Shown here piece by piece: positions 51,171 to 60,588 of a stretch of DNA of 64,000 bases. Location: the NCBI RefSeq assembly GCF_000023825.1, contig NC_013061.1:1488001-1552000 (forward strand), in the 5' to 3' direction. The DNA comes from Pedobacter heparinus DSM 2366. GTDB taxonomy: Bacteria; Bacteroidota; Bacteroidia; Sphingobacteriales; Sphingobacteriaceae. The notes beneath the pieces are model-generated. The model saw only the letters and a program-made list of their open reading frames with translations, was not told where the DNA came from and did not search any database. The position numbers were made by a program, and so were the translations under genes. Positions within the stretch are counted from its first letter, which is position 1. Each line of letters begins with the position of its first letter.

Positions 51171-52738
51171 GAGCCCTGGTTTTAAATCTATGCACCGTGT
51201 TGCTGGGGTTTTTCCTGTGTCTTTCTGTTCAGCCGGTAAAGGCACAGGTTAAACGTCAGATCCATGCCGACCTGAAATCGGTTGCCGGAAATAAAAGCAC
51301 AGTATTTAATGAATGTATTGGTGCGGGAAGGGCAAACGAGGGCCTGCGGGCCGACTGGCAGCAGCAGCTAGCCATGATCCAGAAAGACGTACATTTTAAA
51401 TACATCCGTTTTCACGGCCTTTTGCACGATGACATGCGGATTTATAGCCTGGATAAAACCGGTAAGCCGGTTTATAATTTTCAGTATGTAGACCGGTTAT
51501 ACGATTTTTTACTGAGCATCAACATCCGGCCTTTTGTCGAATTTGGCTTTATGCCGCCCGACATGGCATCGGGTACCAAAACCATTTTCTGGTGGAAAGC
51601 GAATGTGAGCAAACCCAAATCCTATACACAATGGGATACGCTGATTACCAAATTGGTGAAACATTGGCAGCAGCGTTATGGAGAAGAGGAAGTGAAAAAA
51701 TGGTATTTTGAAGTATGGAACGAGCCTGACCTCAAGGGATTTTTTGATGGAACCCAGGCTGATTATTTCGAATTATATGCTCATACCGTTAAAGCAGTTA
51801 AAAGTGTTTCCAGGGCTTACCGTGTGGGTGGCCCTGCTACCTCGGCTACCAAGTGGATCGCTGAGTTTTTATCCTATTGTGAAAACAATAGATTACCTGT
51901 CGATTTTGTGAGTACACATGATTATGGTACAACTTCGGTACTGGACGAGATGGGAACCAAAAAACAACAACTGAAAAGCATCCGTGACACCATTGCCATT
52001 GATGTAAAGCGGGTAAGAGCCACCATTAATACATCGGCCTATAAAAAAGCAGAGCTGCACTTTACAGAATGGAACACTTCTCCATCGTCCAGAGACCCGA
52101 TCCACGATACTTATCAAAACGCGGCGTATATTTTACACGTATTAAAAAAGGCTGCTGCCAATAGCAATTCCATGTCGTACTGGACCTTTACTGATATTTT
52201 TGAGGAAGCAGGCCCGGGCCCTACACCTTTTCATGGGGGGTTTGGACTGATCAATCTCCAGGATATCAAAAAACCGGGATATCATGCTTATCATTTCATG
52301 AAGGAGCTGGGTAATACAGAGCTAAAAAATGAGGATGAAAGCTCGTATGTCTGTAAATCTGAGCAAGGGGTACAGGCATTGATCTGGAATTACACCCATC
52401 CCTTAAATGGATACAGCTTTAACCAGGATTACTTTAATAAAGTACAGCCACCTGCAACCAACCATGATGTCCGGTTCAGTGTGGCCAATCTGAGGAATAG
52501 TACTTACCTGCTGGAAGAGTACAGGGTAGGTTACGGGCAAAATGATCCCTACACTGCTTACCTGAAAATGGGAAAGCCAGAACAATTAAGTAGGGCAGAA
52601 GTTAGCCGGTTAAAGCAGGTGTCGTCCGGAGCTGCATTCCGTAAAAGCACCATAACAGTAAGCGGTGGGAAATTTGAACAGCTTATCCGGCTTTCTGACA
52701 ATGAAATCGTATTCCTGAAGCTGATCAGACACCTTTAA
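51167..52738 (+). CDS. GH39 glycoside hydrolase (beta-xylosidase or alpha-L-iduronidase type)
   Basis: A 523-residue exported enzyme (signal ends near 'PVKAQVKRQ'). The (beta/alpha)8 barrel has 'YIRFHGLLHDDMRIY', acid/base Glu186 in 'YFEVWNEPDL', and nucleophile Glu301 in 'ELHFTEWNTS'; a C-terminal beta-sandwich follows ('VQALIWNYTHPL'). GH39 covers beta-xylosidases and alpha-L-iduronidases. In a uronate PUL the second is worth considering, but the active-site pocket cannot be resolved from sequence. It overlaps GH88 by 4 bp. Confidence 0.9.
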   Translation: MRALVLNLCTVLLGFFLCLSVQPVKAQVKRQIHADLKSVAGNKSTVFNECIGAGRANEGLRADWQQQLAMIQKDVHFKYIRFHGLLHDDMRIYSLDKTGKPVYNFQYVDRLYDFLLSINIRPFVEFGFMPPDMASGTKTIFWWKANVSKPKSYTQWDTLITKLVKHWQQRYGEEEVKKWYFEVWNEPDLKGFFDGTQADYFELYAHTVKAVKSVSRAYRVGGPATSATKWIAEFLSYCENNRLPVDFVSTHDYGTTSVLDEMGTKKQQLKSIRDTIAIDVKRVRATINTSAYKKAELHFTEWNTSPSSRDPIHDTYQNAAYILHVLKKAAANSNSMSYWTFTDIFEEAGPGPTPFHGGFGLINLQDIKKPGYHAYHFMKELGNTELKNEDESSYVCKSEQGVQALIWNYTHPLNGYSFNQDYFNKVQPPATNHDVRFSVANLRNSTYLLEEYRVGYGQNDPYTAYLKMGKPEQLSRAEVSRLKQVSSGAAFRKSTITVSGGKFEQLIRLSDNEIVFLKLIRHL

Positions 52739-52797
52739 CATGTATTTATGAACGATTAGACACGCACAAATCATTGGCTTAAAGACTAATATTGAAC

Positions 52798-52823
52798 AAA
52801 CAAACCAAATAAACAAACCAAAT
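52798..52823 (+). repeat. Perfect tandem repeat, 13 bp x 2
   Basis: AAACAAACCAAAT occurs twice back to back, followed by a degenerate partial copy (TAAACCAAAA). It lies in the 208-bp gap between GH39 and the next SusC gene. It could be a direct-repeat protein site in the leader of the SusC/SusD cluster or simple slippage. Confidence 0.75.
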
Positions 52824-52946
52824 TAAACCAAAAGTGTATGAGCAAAACTATACTTCAGCAGCATAGCCATTTTTCCGGCATGCACTTATGCAGCTATCTT
52901 TTTTAAGAACACTGTCAATTTAAACCTCATTTATTAAAACATATTT

Positions 52947-55736
52947 ATGTGTAATTACTACTTGAAAAGAAAAATAGTACGGTTACTTTTTTTATTGATC
53001 CCGGCTTTAACGCCGGCACTGGTTTTCTCTCAGACAGCTGCCGTAGACACAAGCCGCGTTTACCTGCTCAATAAAAGCCAGCAAAAAAGTAACCTGCTCC
53101 AATCAACTGCTACCGTATATAACGAACAGTTGATCACCACTCCCGCGCCCTCATTTCTACAGGCTTTGCCAGGCAGGTTGTCTGGGCTGTATACCAGGCA
53201 GAGAAGTGGGGTTCAGGCAACGGATGATCCCATATCGGTAGTTGATTTTAAGATCAGGGGCCAGATACCTACGATCTTAATTGATGGTGTACCCAGGGAT
53301 TTCAGTTCCATAGAACCCGAATCGATAGAGTCGGTCACCATCCTGAAGGATGCTTTGTCTACCGTTATGTTTGGTCAGCGTTCCTCAGGTAACATTATCC
53401 AGGTGATCACTAAAAGACCTGTAGCTACACCATTTAAATTGTCCTTTACTGCCCAGCATGGTCTGCAAAGCATGATCAATAAGTCTAAACCTGTTTCTGC
53501 TGCAGATTTTGCCATTCTTTACAATGAAGCCCGTAATAACGACGGACTGGCACCGGTTTACTCCGCTGCCGATATTCTGGCTTACCAGACTGGCTCTGAT
53601 CCTTTATTTCATCCCAATAACGATTATAGTAAACTTTTCCTGAACAAAAATGCAGCATTAGACCGTTTTAACATCAACATCAACAGCGGAAATGAAACTG
53701 CCCGTTTTTATGTGGCCATGGATTACCAGCGGGAGGGCGGCTTTTTTAATACTGCAGATATCAATACGTACAATACCAATTCTGGTGTAGACCGCTATAT
53801 TGTAAGGTCTAACGTGAGTATAGACCTCAATAAAAACCTGAACATTGGCCTGAATATTTTTGGCCGCATCCAGGATGCCAATCAGCCTGGTGGTACTACT
53901 TCCAGCATTTTTTCGGCCATAACTTATACCCCAAACAATGCCTACAGTATTTTTAATCCTGATGGTTCTTTGGGGGGCAACAGTACCTTTTCAAATAACA
54001 TTTACGGCATGCTCAACAATTCGGGATATCGTAAATCAAGCGCAAGGGACCTGGCTGCTGATATGGAGGTTACACAAAAGCTAAGTGATCTGGTACCGGG
54101 TCTATGGGTTAAAGGAAATATTTCCTATAACAATACCGTGGTTACCTCGGTAGACAGGAGCAAAGATTTTCTGGTGTACAATTTGGATATTGGCAGTGGA
54201 ACACCTGTTTACACACAAATAGGGACCAGCAGGGCCCAGTCGACCACCTTATCTATAGGTACGCGCCGTACTTATACATATGGTAAGTTAAGCCTGGGTT
54301 ACGATAAAAGTTTTAACGGGCACAACCTGAGCCTGCTGGCTTTGGCTGATAACCAGTCGACCACCGTCAACCTGGACCTGCCTGCCAGCTATACCAATAT
54401 TGCCGGTAATGCCACCTATAACTTTAAAGAAAAATATTTTGCTGAAGCGGCATTGAGCTATGGCGGGCATAACCGCTTTAAACCGGGCAACAGGTTTGGC
54501 TTATTTTATGCCGCAGGCTTAGGTTGGAACCTGGCTAAAGAAGATTTTTTAAAGGATGTATCCTGGATCAGTATCCTTAAGCCACGTATCAATTATGGCC
54601 GCACGGGCAATGCAAATGTAGGCTACTATGTGTACGATCAATATTATGATTATGGTGCATCAGCTGCGGCCTATTATTTTGGCTCAACACCAGCCGTTGC
54701 CAGGTATTACAGGGAACTGCCCCTGGCCAATCCAAATGCAACCTGGGAAAAAGCAAATAAATTAAATATAGGTTTAGACCTGGAACTATTTGCCAGTCGA
54801 TTTAAAATTACCTCAGAGTATTTTAACGACAGCTATTCCGACCTGATGCAGAACAGGGGCAAAACGATCCAGCTGATCGGGCAAACGTACACTGCAGAAA
54901 ATGTAGGCAAAAACAGGTATAGCGGCTTTGAGAACAGTGTTTCCTGGAATGATAAATCGGCCTCCTTCGGTTATTTTGTTTCCGGAAACATTTCCATCCT
55001 GCAATCTAAGGTGATTTATCAGGACGAGATTTTTCGCCAGTACGACTATCAAAAGCGTACCGGTTTACCTGTAGACCAGGTTTTTGGTTACCTGGCCGAT
55101 GGCTTTTTCCAGTCGCAGGCCGATATCAATGCCAGCCCTGCGGTAGATGGTTATACCCCTGTACCGGGCGATATTAAATATAAGGACCTGAATGGGGACG
55201 GCATCATCAACCAGTTTGATGAAACGGCATTGGGTACCCAAAAGCCAATGATCTATTATGGCCTGACTACCGGTTTTAATGTAAAAGGCTTTGATCTGAG
55301 TATTTCCATCCAGGGGGTGGCTAACCGGGACATTGTGTTTGCCAGTGGTTACAATTCGGTAGCTGATGCCAGGGAGTTTGATTTCCAGAACAGCGGCAAT
55401 GCACAGGCATTTGAGCAGCATTTAAACCGCTGGACCCCTGCCAATGCAGCCAATGCCACTTACCCAAGACTTTCTATCGGTACCAATACCAATAACCAGC
55501 GCGCCTCAAGTTTCTGGGTACAGTCTATGGCCTACCTGCGCCTGCAAAATGTAGATCTGGGCTATACCATACCGGCCAGTTTAACCAGCAGGATTAAACT
55601 GAGCAGTGTGCGTGTTTTTGCAAATGCATTTAACGTATACTCTTTTGATAAACTAAACTATAGCGACCCGGAAGGTTATAACTCTATTTTTCCGCTCCGC
55701 AGAACGTTCAATATAGGCCTCAATGTTAAATTATAA
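52947..55736 (+). CDS. SusC-like TonB-dependent receptor lacking the N-terminal carboxypeptidase-D-like domain
   Basis: A 929-residue outer-membrane receptor, shorter than most SusC proteins. After the signal peptide (ending near 'LVFSQTAAV') there is only a ~40-residue linker before the plug ('SFLQALPGRLSGLYTRQRSG', 'IESVTILKDALSTVMFGQRS'). The carboxypeptidase-D-like regulatory domain seen in the two other complete SusC proteins here is missing. The barrel is complete and ends 'FNIGLNVKL', without the usual terminal Phe. It pairs with the SusD gene 11 bp downstream. Confidence 0.92.
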   Translation: MCNYYLKRKIVRLLFLLIPALTPALVFSQTAAVDTSRVYLLNKSQQKSNLLQSTATVYNEQLITTPAPSFLQALPGRLSGLYTRQRSGVQATDDPISVVDFKIRGQIPTILIDGVPRDFSSIEPESIESVTILKDALSTVMFGQRSSGNIIQVITKRPVATPFKLSFTAQHGLQSMINKSKPVSAADFAILYNEARNNDGLAPVYSAADILAYQTGSDPLFHPNNDYSKLFLNKNAALDRFNININSGNETARFYVAMDYQREGGFFNTADINTYNTNSGVDRYIVRSNVSIDLNKNLNIGLNIFGRIQDANQPGGTTSSIFSAITYTPNNAYSIFNPDGSLGGNSTFSNNIYGMLNNSGYRKSSARDLAADMEVTQKLSDLVPGLWVKGNISYNNTVVTSVDRSKDFLVYNLDIGSGTPVYTQIGTSRAQSTTLSIGTRRTYTYGKLSLGYDKSFNGHNLSLLALADNQSTTVNLDLPASYTNIAGNATYNFKEKYFAEAALSYGGHNRFKPGNRFGLFYAAGLGWNLAKEDFLKDVSWISILKPRINYGRTGNANVGYYVYDQYYDYGASAAAYYFGSTPAVARYYRELPLANPNATWEKANKLNIGLDLELFASRFKITSEYFNDSYSDLMQNRGKTIQLIGQTYTAENVGKNRYSGFENSVSWNDKSASFGYFVSGNISILQSKVIYQDEIFRQYDYQKRTGLPVDQVFGYLADGFFQSQADINASPAVDGYTPVPGDIKYKDLNGDGIINQFDETALGTQKPMIYYGLTTGFNVKGFDLSISIQGVANRDIVFASGYNSVADAREFDFQNSGNAQAFEQHLNRWTPANAANATYPRLSIGTNTNNQRASSFWVQSMAYLRLQNVDLGYTIPASLTSRIKLSSVRVFANAFNVYSFDKLNYSDPEGYNSIFPLRRTFNIGLNVKL

Positions 55737-55747
55737 ATGCTAAGAAC

Positions 55748-57445
55748 ATGATAAATTATAAATATTCATTGTTTAGTCTGGCTTTTACAGCCCTGGTCTT
55801 TACCGCGTGTCAGAAACTGGAAGACCGTCCCCTGGAATTAATTACAGAAGAATACCTATGGGATTCCAAAGATTCGCTGGGTACCAATGCCAGTTATTTT
55901 TTAAACGATATTTATGCCGGCCTGCCCAATGGATACAACAGGATTGATGGTAATTTACTGGATGCAGCCAGTGATGATGCCGTTCCATCAGCCGACAATA
56001 CGGCCATTTCCAGGTTCACCAATGGGGGCTATTCAGCACTGGTAAATGGTGATGATGCCTGGGGTAGTAATTACACTAGCATCAGGAAATGTAATCTTTT
56101 TGTACAGAACTTTCCCAAAGTGAACCTGAAAAAGTCTGATCCTGCCATATTTATACAGGGCCAGTACTGGAAGGCAGAAAACCGCTTTTTAAGGGCCATG
56201 TTTTATTATGAACTGATTAAACGTTATGGTGGGGTACCTTTGCTGGGCGACCGCGTACTGACCATTAACGATGACCTGAGACTGCCACGCAATTCTTTTG
56301 ACGATTGTGTAAACTATATAGTAAGTGAATGTGATGCCATTAGCGGCGATTTAAGACCTGACCCGATCCCTGCTGGAGATTACGGCAGGATCACAAGATC
56401 CATTGCTTTAACCTTAAAGGCTAAGGCATTGGTACTGGCAGCCAGCCCGCTGAATAACCCAGGAAATGACATCGGTAAATGGAGAAAAGCAAAAAATGCA
56501 CTGGCTGATGTGATCAGGACGGGTGTATATAGCCTGGAAACTTCTTTTGCCAATGTTTTTCTTGTCCGTAAAAATAACGAGGTGATCCTGGCCTACCAAA
56601 GGGCGCTGACATTTGATGTGGAAACCAATAATGCACCTGTTGGCTTTATTAATGGTACTACAGCCAGCCGCGGGCGGACCAGTCCTACCCAGGAGCTTGT
56701 AGATGCATTTCCGACCAGAAAAGGTTTGCCGATTACAACTGACCTGAAATCGGGCTCCAATCCGACAGGTTATGATGCAAATGATCCTTATGCCAACCGC
56801 GACCTGCGCCTGGATTTAACGGTATTTCGGAATGGCTCACGCTGGTTAGGCCGTGAGGTCGAAACATTTAACGGCGGCAGGGACCGTCCGGGAAATTCAA
56901 CTGTACAGACCAAAACGGGTTATTATATGCGTAAGTTCATGGCCGATTTTTCTAATGGAACAGCCTATTCCAACCAGACCCATAATTTCCCGATATTCCG
57001 CTATGCCGATATCCTGCTATTGTTTGCAGAAGCTAAAAACGAAGTGGATGGCCCGGGTACAGGCGCGGATTCGGTATATACCTACCTGCGGGCCATCAGG
57101 GCAAGGGCCGGTATCCTGCTGGGTACAGCACCAAATACTTATGGCCTTACTGATGGCCTCAGGGCCGATCAGATGCGCGAACAGATCCGTAATGACCGGA
57201 GAGTGGAACTGGCATTTGAAGAACAGCGTTTCTGGGATTTAAGGCGCTGGAAAATTGCCGAACAGGTGTACAACAAACCTTTACATGGCATCCGTATTAC
57301 CAAAACCGGAACCGCATTGAGCTACCAGGTAGAAACCTTGAGCATACCTTTCCAGTTTTTTGCACCAAGGATGTACAGGTATGCCATTCCGTACAGCGAA
57401 ATTTCCAAAAATGTAAACCTAACACAAAATGAAGGATATCAATAA
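55748..57445 (+). CDS. SusD/RagB-family lipoprotein
   Basis: A 565-residue surface glycan-binding lipoprotein (lipobox 'VFTAC', Cys21, followed by Gln-Lys-Leu-Glu-Asp). The SusD landmarks are 'WGSNYTSIRKCNLFVQNFPK', 'AENRFLRAMFYYELIKRYGG' with 'VPLLGDRV', 'TLKAKALVLAASPLNNP', 'FRYADILLLFAEAKNEVDG' and 'RNDRRVELAFEEQRFWDLRR'. It partners the preceding SusC. The length is normal. Confidence 0.94.
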   Translation: MINYKYSLFSLAFTALVFTACQKLEDRPLELITEEYLWDSKDSLGTNASYFLNDIYAGLPNGYNRIDGNLLDAASDDAVPSADNTAISRFTNGGYSALVNGDDAWGSNYTSIRKCNLFVQNFPKVNLKKSDPAIFIQGQYWKAENRFLRAMFYYELIKRYGGVPLLGDRVLTINDDLRLPRNSFDDCVNYIVSECDAISGDLRPDPIPAGDYGRITRSIALTLKAKALVLAASPLNNPGNDIGKWRKAKNALADVIRTGVYSLETSFANVFLVRKNNEVILAYQRALTFDVETNNAPVGFINGTTASRGRTSPTQELVDAFPTRKGLPITTDLKSGSNPTGYDANDPYANRDLRLDLTVFRNGSRWLGREVETFNGGRDRPGNSTVQTKTGYYMRKFMADFSNGTAYSNQTHNFPIFRYADILLLFAEAKNEVDGPGTGADSVYTYLRAIRARAGILLGTAPNTYGLTDGLRADQMREQIRNDRRVELAFEEQRFWDLRRWKIAEQVYNKPLHGIRITKTGTALSYQVETLSIPFQFFAPRMYRYAIPYSEISKNVNLTQNEGYQ

Positions 57446-57487
57446 TAATCCCGGAAGGGCTTATTAAAACTTAAATGATATAAGATT

Positions 57488-60400
57488 ATGAAGAAAATAA
57501 TACAAATGATCATCCTGCTCAACTGTTGTTTGCTGTCATTTATTGCAACTGCACAAACAACAATTCGTGGTACGGTTAAAGATAATGCAGGTGGTTTACC
57601 GGGGGTGAGCATACAGGAAAAAAATGGAAAGGGCAACGGGACCAGCACCAATGAAACAGGCGAGTTCCGGATTACCCTGAAAGGGAATTCCAATATTTTA
57701 GAGGTTACAGCCATAGGCTACCTGAAACAGGAAGTGAATGTGGCAGGCAAAACCACCGTAAACATTACACTGAAAGAAGACACCAAGGGCCTGGAAGAGG
57801 TGGTGGTAATTGGTTTTGGAACAGCCAAGAAAATAACAAATACAGGTGCCATCAGTACCATTTCGGCTGCTGATGTGCGCACTACACCCACGCCAAATAT
57901 CCAGAATACGCTGGCAGGCCGTGCGCCGGGTTTTATTTCGCAGCAGCGCTCTGGCCAGCCCGGAAAAACCGGCGCCGATTTTTACATCCGGGGGGTCAAC
58001 TCACTTTCGGGCGAATCGCAGAAACCTTTGATCATCGTCGATGATGTAGAATATACTTACGATCAGGTGGCACAGTTAGATGTGAACGAAATTGAAACCT
58101 TTACCATCCTGAAGGATGCCTCTACTACTTCTGTATATGGAATCAAGGGCGCCAACGGTGTATTGGTGATCACTACAAGACGTGGCAAGATAGGTAAGCC
58201 AAAAGTATTTTTCAATACGGAATCTGGTTTGCAGTCTGCCGTACACAAACCAAATTTCCTGGACGCCTATACCGTCGCCAGCTTAAAAAACGAGGCCATC
58301 AGGAATGACGACAACGGCACACCGCCGGAGTTTACTGATGCAGACCTGGAGCACTGGCGTTTAAAAGACGACCCTTATGGACATCCGGATGTAGACTGGT
58401 ACAATGCCGTGTTTAGAAACAATGCTTACCAGGTCCGCAATACCGTAGACATTTCCGGAGGCAGTGAAAAGATCAAATACTTTGTATCCGCCGGACAGGT
58501 ATTTCAGAACGGGGCCCTCAGAAACTTCAGCAAAGGTACGTATGAAGCCCCCGATAACAATTATGCTTATCAGCGCTATACCTTCCGGTCCAACCTGGAT
58601 ATGCAGGCCACCAAAGACCTGGCCTTACGTTTAGACGTAACCGGACGCACTGGTACCATTACAGAACCACATATTGCCACCTCGCCTTTAAGCACCGTAT
58701 ATAGCTTTCAGCGCCTTCCGCCTTATGCAGAGCCCTTACTTAACCCCGACGGGAGTTACCCCTGGGCATTTCGCTCAAGGAGTTCCTTCTATGAAACCAG
58801 TCTGATTGGCCGCTTGGCTTTACAGGGCTACGATAAAACCTACAGAAATGAGTTTAATGTACTCGTGAGTGCCGATCATAAGCTCGATTTTATTACCCAG
58901 GGTTTATCTGTACAGGCCAGAATTGCCTATTCAGGTGATGTGAGTTATGACAGAAAACTTTACCGCAACAACATCCCGGCCTTTTATTATAACCCGGTAA
59001 ACAATACCTACACCATTCACAGCAATAACCTGTATCGTTTGGAGCCCTTAACCCTGGAGAGTTCTGCGGAAAATGCCATTACCAGGAAAACGCTGAATAC
59101 CCTGGCCAAGATTAATTATAACCGGTCTTTCGGAAACCACAATATTGGGGGGCTGGTGCTTTATAATATAAATGATGTTACAAAAGGCAGTTACAATACA
59201 GATACCAATGTTAAACTGCTACAGGAGTATGCACCGGTAAGTTCCAACGGATTTTCATACAGGGCCAGTTATGATTATAAGCAGCGTTACCTGGTCGATT
59301 TTAGCGGGGCATATAACGGGACCAGCCAGTTTGTTGGAAAAAAAACCAAAGGTTTTTTCCCGGCAGTATCTGCAGGCTGGAACATTGCTGAAGAACCTTT
59401 TATGAAAAATAACTTTAAATTCATCGATCTCTTAAAATTAAGAGGTTCCTGGGGAATGACCGGGTCCGACATTACAAAGGGCAACAACTATAAAACAGAA
59501 CAGATTTATGGAACGGGTCCAAACTATAATTTTGGTGAAAGTTCTAATACTTTTACCAGTATACAGGAAGGTAGTTTAGGAAATCTGGACATTACCTGGG
59601 AGAAATCCAAAAAAACAGATATCGGTTTGGATGCACAATTTTTTGGCGGAAAGCTAAGCTTAACGGCAGATTATTTCTATGATTACCGTTACGACCAGTT
59701 GTATATCAAAGAAGACGTGTTGAAGATTATCGGTGTCGACCTGCCCTATACCAATTCGGCCATTACCGAAAACAAAGGTTTTGACGGGCAGCTTGGGTTT
59801 CGTCATAAAACCGGTAACCTGAATTATTCGGCCAGCTTTACCTTCTCCAGGGCAAGAAACAAAGTGGTGTACCAGGGAGAGGCTGCACCAAGATATGCAT
59901 ACCTGGCAAAAACTGGCCTTCCAATAGGCCAGGGTTTTGGCTATAATGCCCTGGGCTTTTTCCAGACACAGGAAGAAGTTGATAATTATGCGCATGTTGC
60001 AAATGCCAAACCTGGAGATATCAAATATGAAGATGCCAATAATGACGGGTTAATTGATCAGGAAGATTACCGGGCCATTGGTAAACCTAATTTGCCACAA
60101 ACCGTATTGGGTACAGCCTTAGGTGTAGAATACAAGGGCTTCAGCTTAAATGTATTTTTTCAGGGCAGTTTCGATTACAGTTATCGGATCGCAACGGCAG
60201 GGGTTATCCCTTTCCAGGGCAACCTGCAAAAATCTGCCCTGGGCAGGTGGACACCAGAAACCGCGGCAACAGCAACGTTTCCACGCTTAAGCAATGATCT
60301 TGCCGGGCCAAGCAGTCCTTCAAATGCCTCTTCTTTCTGGATGGTCGATGCCCATTACATCCGGTTAAAATCGGTCGATATCGGATATATGCTGCCCAAA

Positions 60401-60577
60401 CAATGGACCAGTAAAGTCAAGATCAGTTCGGCCAGGATTTATGTAAGCGGTTATGACCTGTACACCTGGGCCAATTTTGATCTGTATTCACAGGATCCGG
60501 AAATCGCCAGCGGTGGCAGTGCCGGAACCTATCCTGTGCAAAAAGTAATTAACCTGGGCCTGCAAGTTGGATTTTAA
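57488..60577 (+). CDS. SusC-like TonB-dependent receptor with carboxypeptidase-D-like domain
   Basis: A 1029-residue receptor: signal peptide (ending near 'IATAQTTIRG'), carboxypeptidase-D-like domain (~24-98, 'TVKDNAGGLPGVSIQEKNGK'), TonB-box region ('GLEEVVVIGFG'), plug ('TLAGRAPGFISQQRSGQPGK', 'IETFTILKDASTTSVYGIKG') and barrel to 'VINLGLQVGF'. There is no STN domain, so it is a transporter, not a transducer. It is the second SusC of this PUL, 42 bp after the first SusD. The two receptors share little sequence outside the family motifs, so they are not a recent duplication. Confidence 0.94.
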   Translation: MKKIIQMIILLNCCLLSFIATAQTTIRGTVKDNAGGLPGVSIQEKNGKGNGTSTNETGEFRITLKGNSNILEVTAIGYLKQEVNVAGKTTVNITLKEDTKGLEEVVVIGFGTAKKITNTGAISTISAADVRTTPTPNIQNTLAGRAPGFISQQRSGQPGKTGADFYIRGVNSLSGESQKPLIIVDDVEYTYDQVAQLDVNEIETFTILKDASTTSVYGIKGANGVLVITTRRGKIGKPKVFFNTESGLQSAVHKPNFLDAYTVASLKNEAIRNDDNGTPPEFTDADLEHWRLKDDPYGHPDVDWYNAVFRNNAYQVRNTVDISGGSEKIKYFVSAGQVFQNGALRNFSKGTYEAPDNNYAYQRYTFRSNLDMQATKDLALRLDVTGRTGTITEPHIATSPLSTVYSFQRLPPYAEPLLNPDGSYPWAFRSRSSFYETSLIGRLALQGYDKTYRNEFNVLVSADHKLDFITQGLSVQARIAYSGDVSYDRKLYRNNIPAFYYNPVNNTYTIHSNNLYRLEPLTLESSAENAITRKTLNTLAKINYNRSFGNHNIGGLVLYNINDVTKGSYNTDTNVKLLQEYAPVSSNGFSYRASYDYKQRYLVDFSGAYNGTSQFVGKKTKGFFPAVSAGWNIAEEPFMKNNFKFIDLLKLRGSWGMTGSDITKGNNYKTEQIYGTGPNYNFGESSNTFTSIQEGSLGNLDITWEKSKKTDIGLDAQFFGGKLSLTADYFYDYRYDQLYIKEDVLKIIGVDLPYTNSAITENKGFDGQLGFRHKTGNLNYSASFTFSRARNKVVYQGEAAPRYAYLAKTGLPIGQGFGYNALGFFQTQEEVDNYAHVANAKPGDIKYEDANNDGLIDQEDYRAIGKPNLPQTVLGTALGVEYKGFSLNVFFQGSFDYSYRIATAGVIPFQGNLQKSALGRWTPETAATATFPRLSNDLAGPSSPSNASSFWMVDAHYIRLKSVDIGYMLPKQWTSKVKISSARIYVSGYDLYTWANFDLYSQDPEIASGGSAGTYPVQKVINLGLQVGF

Positions 60578-60588
60578 TATTTAAGACG

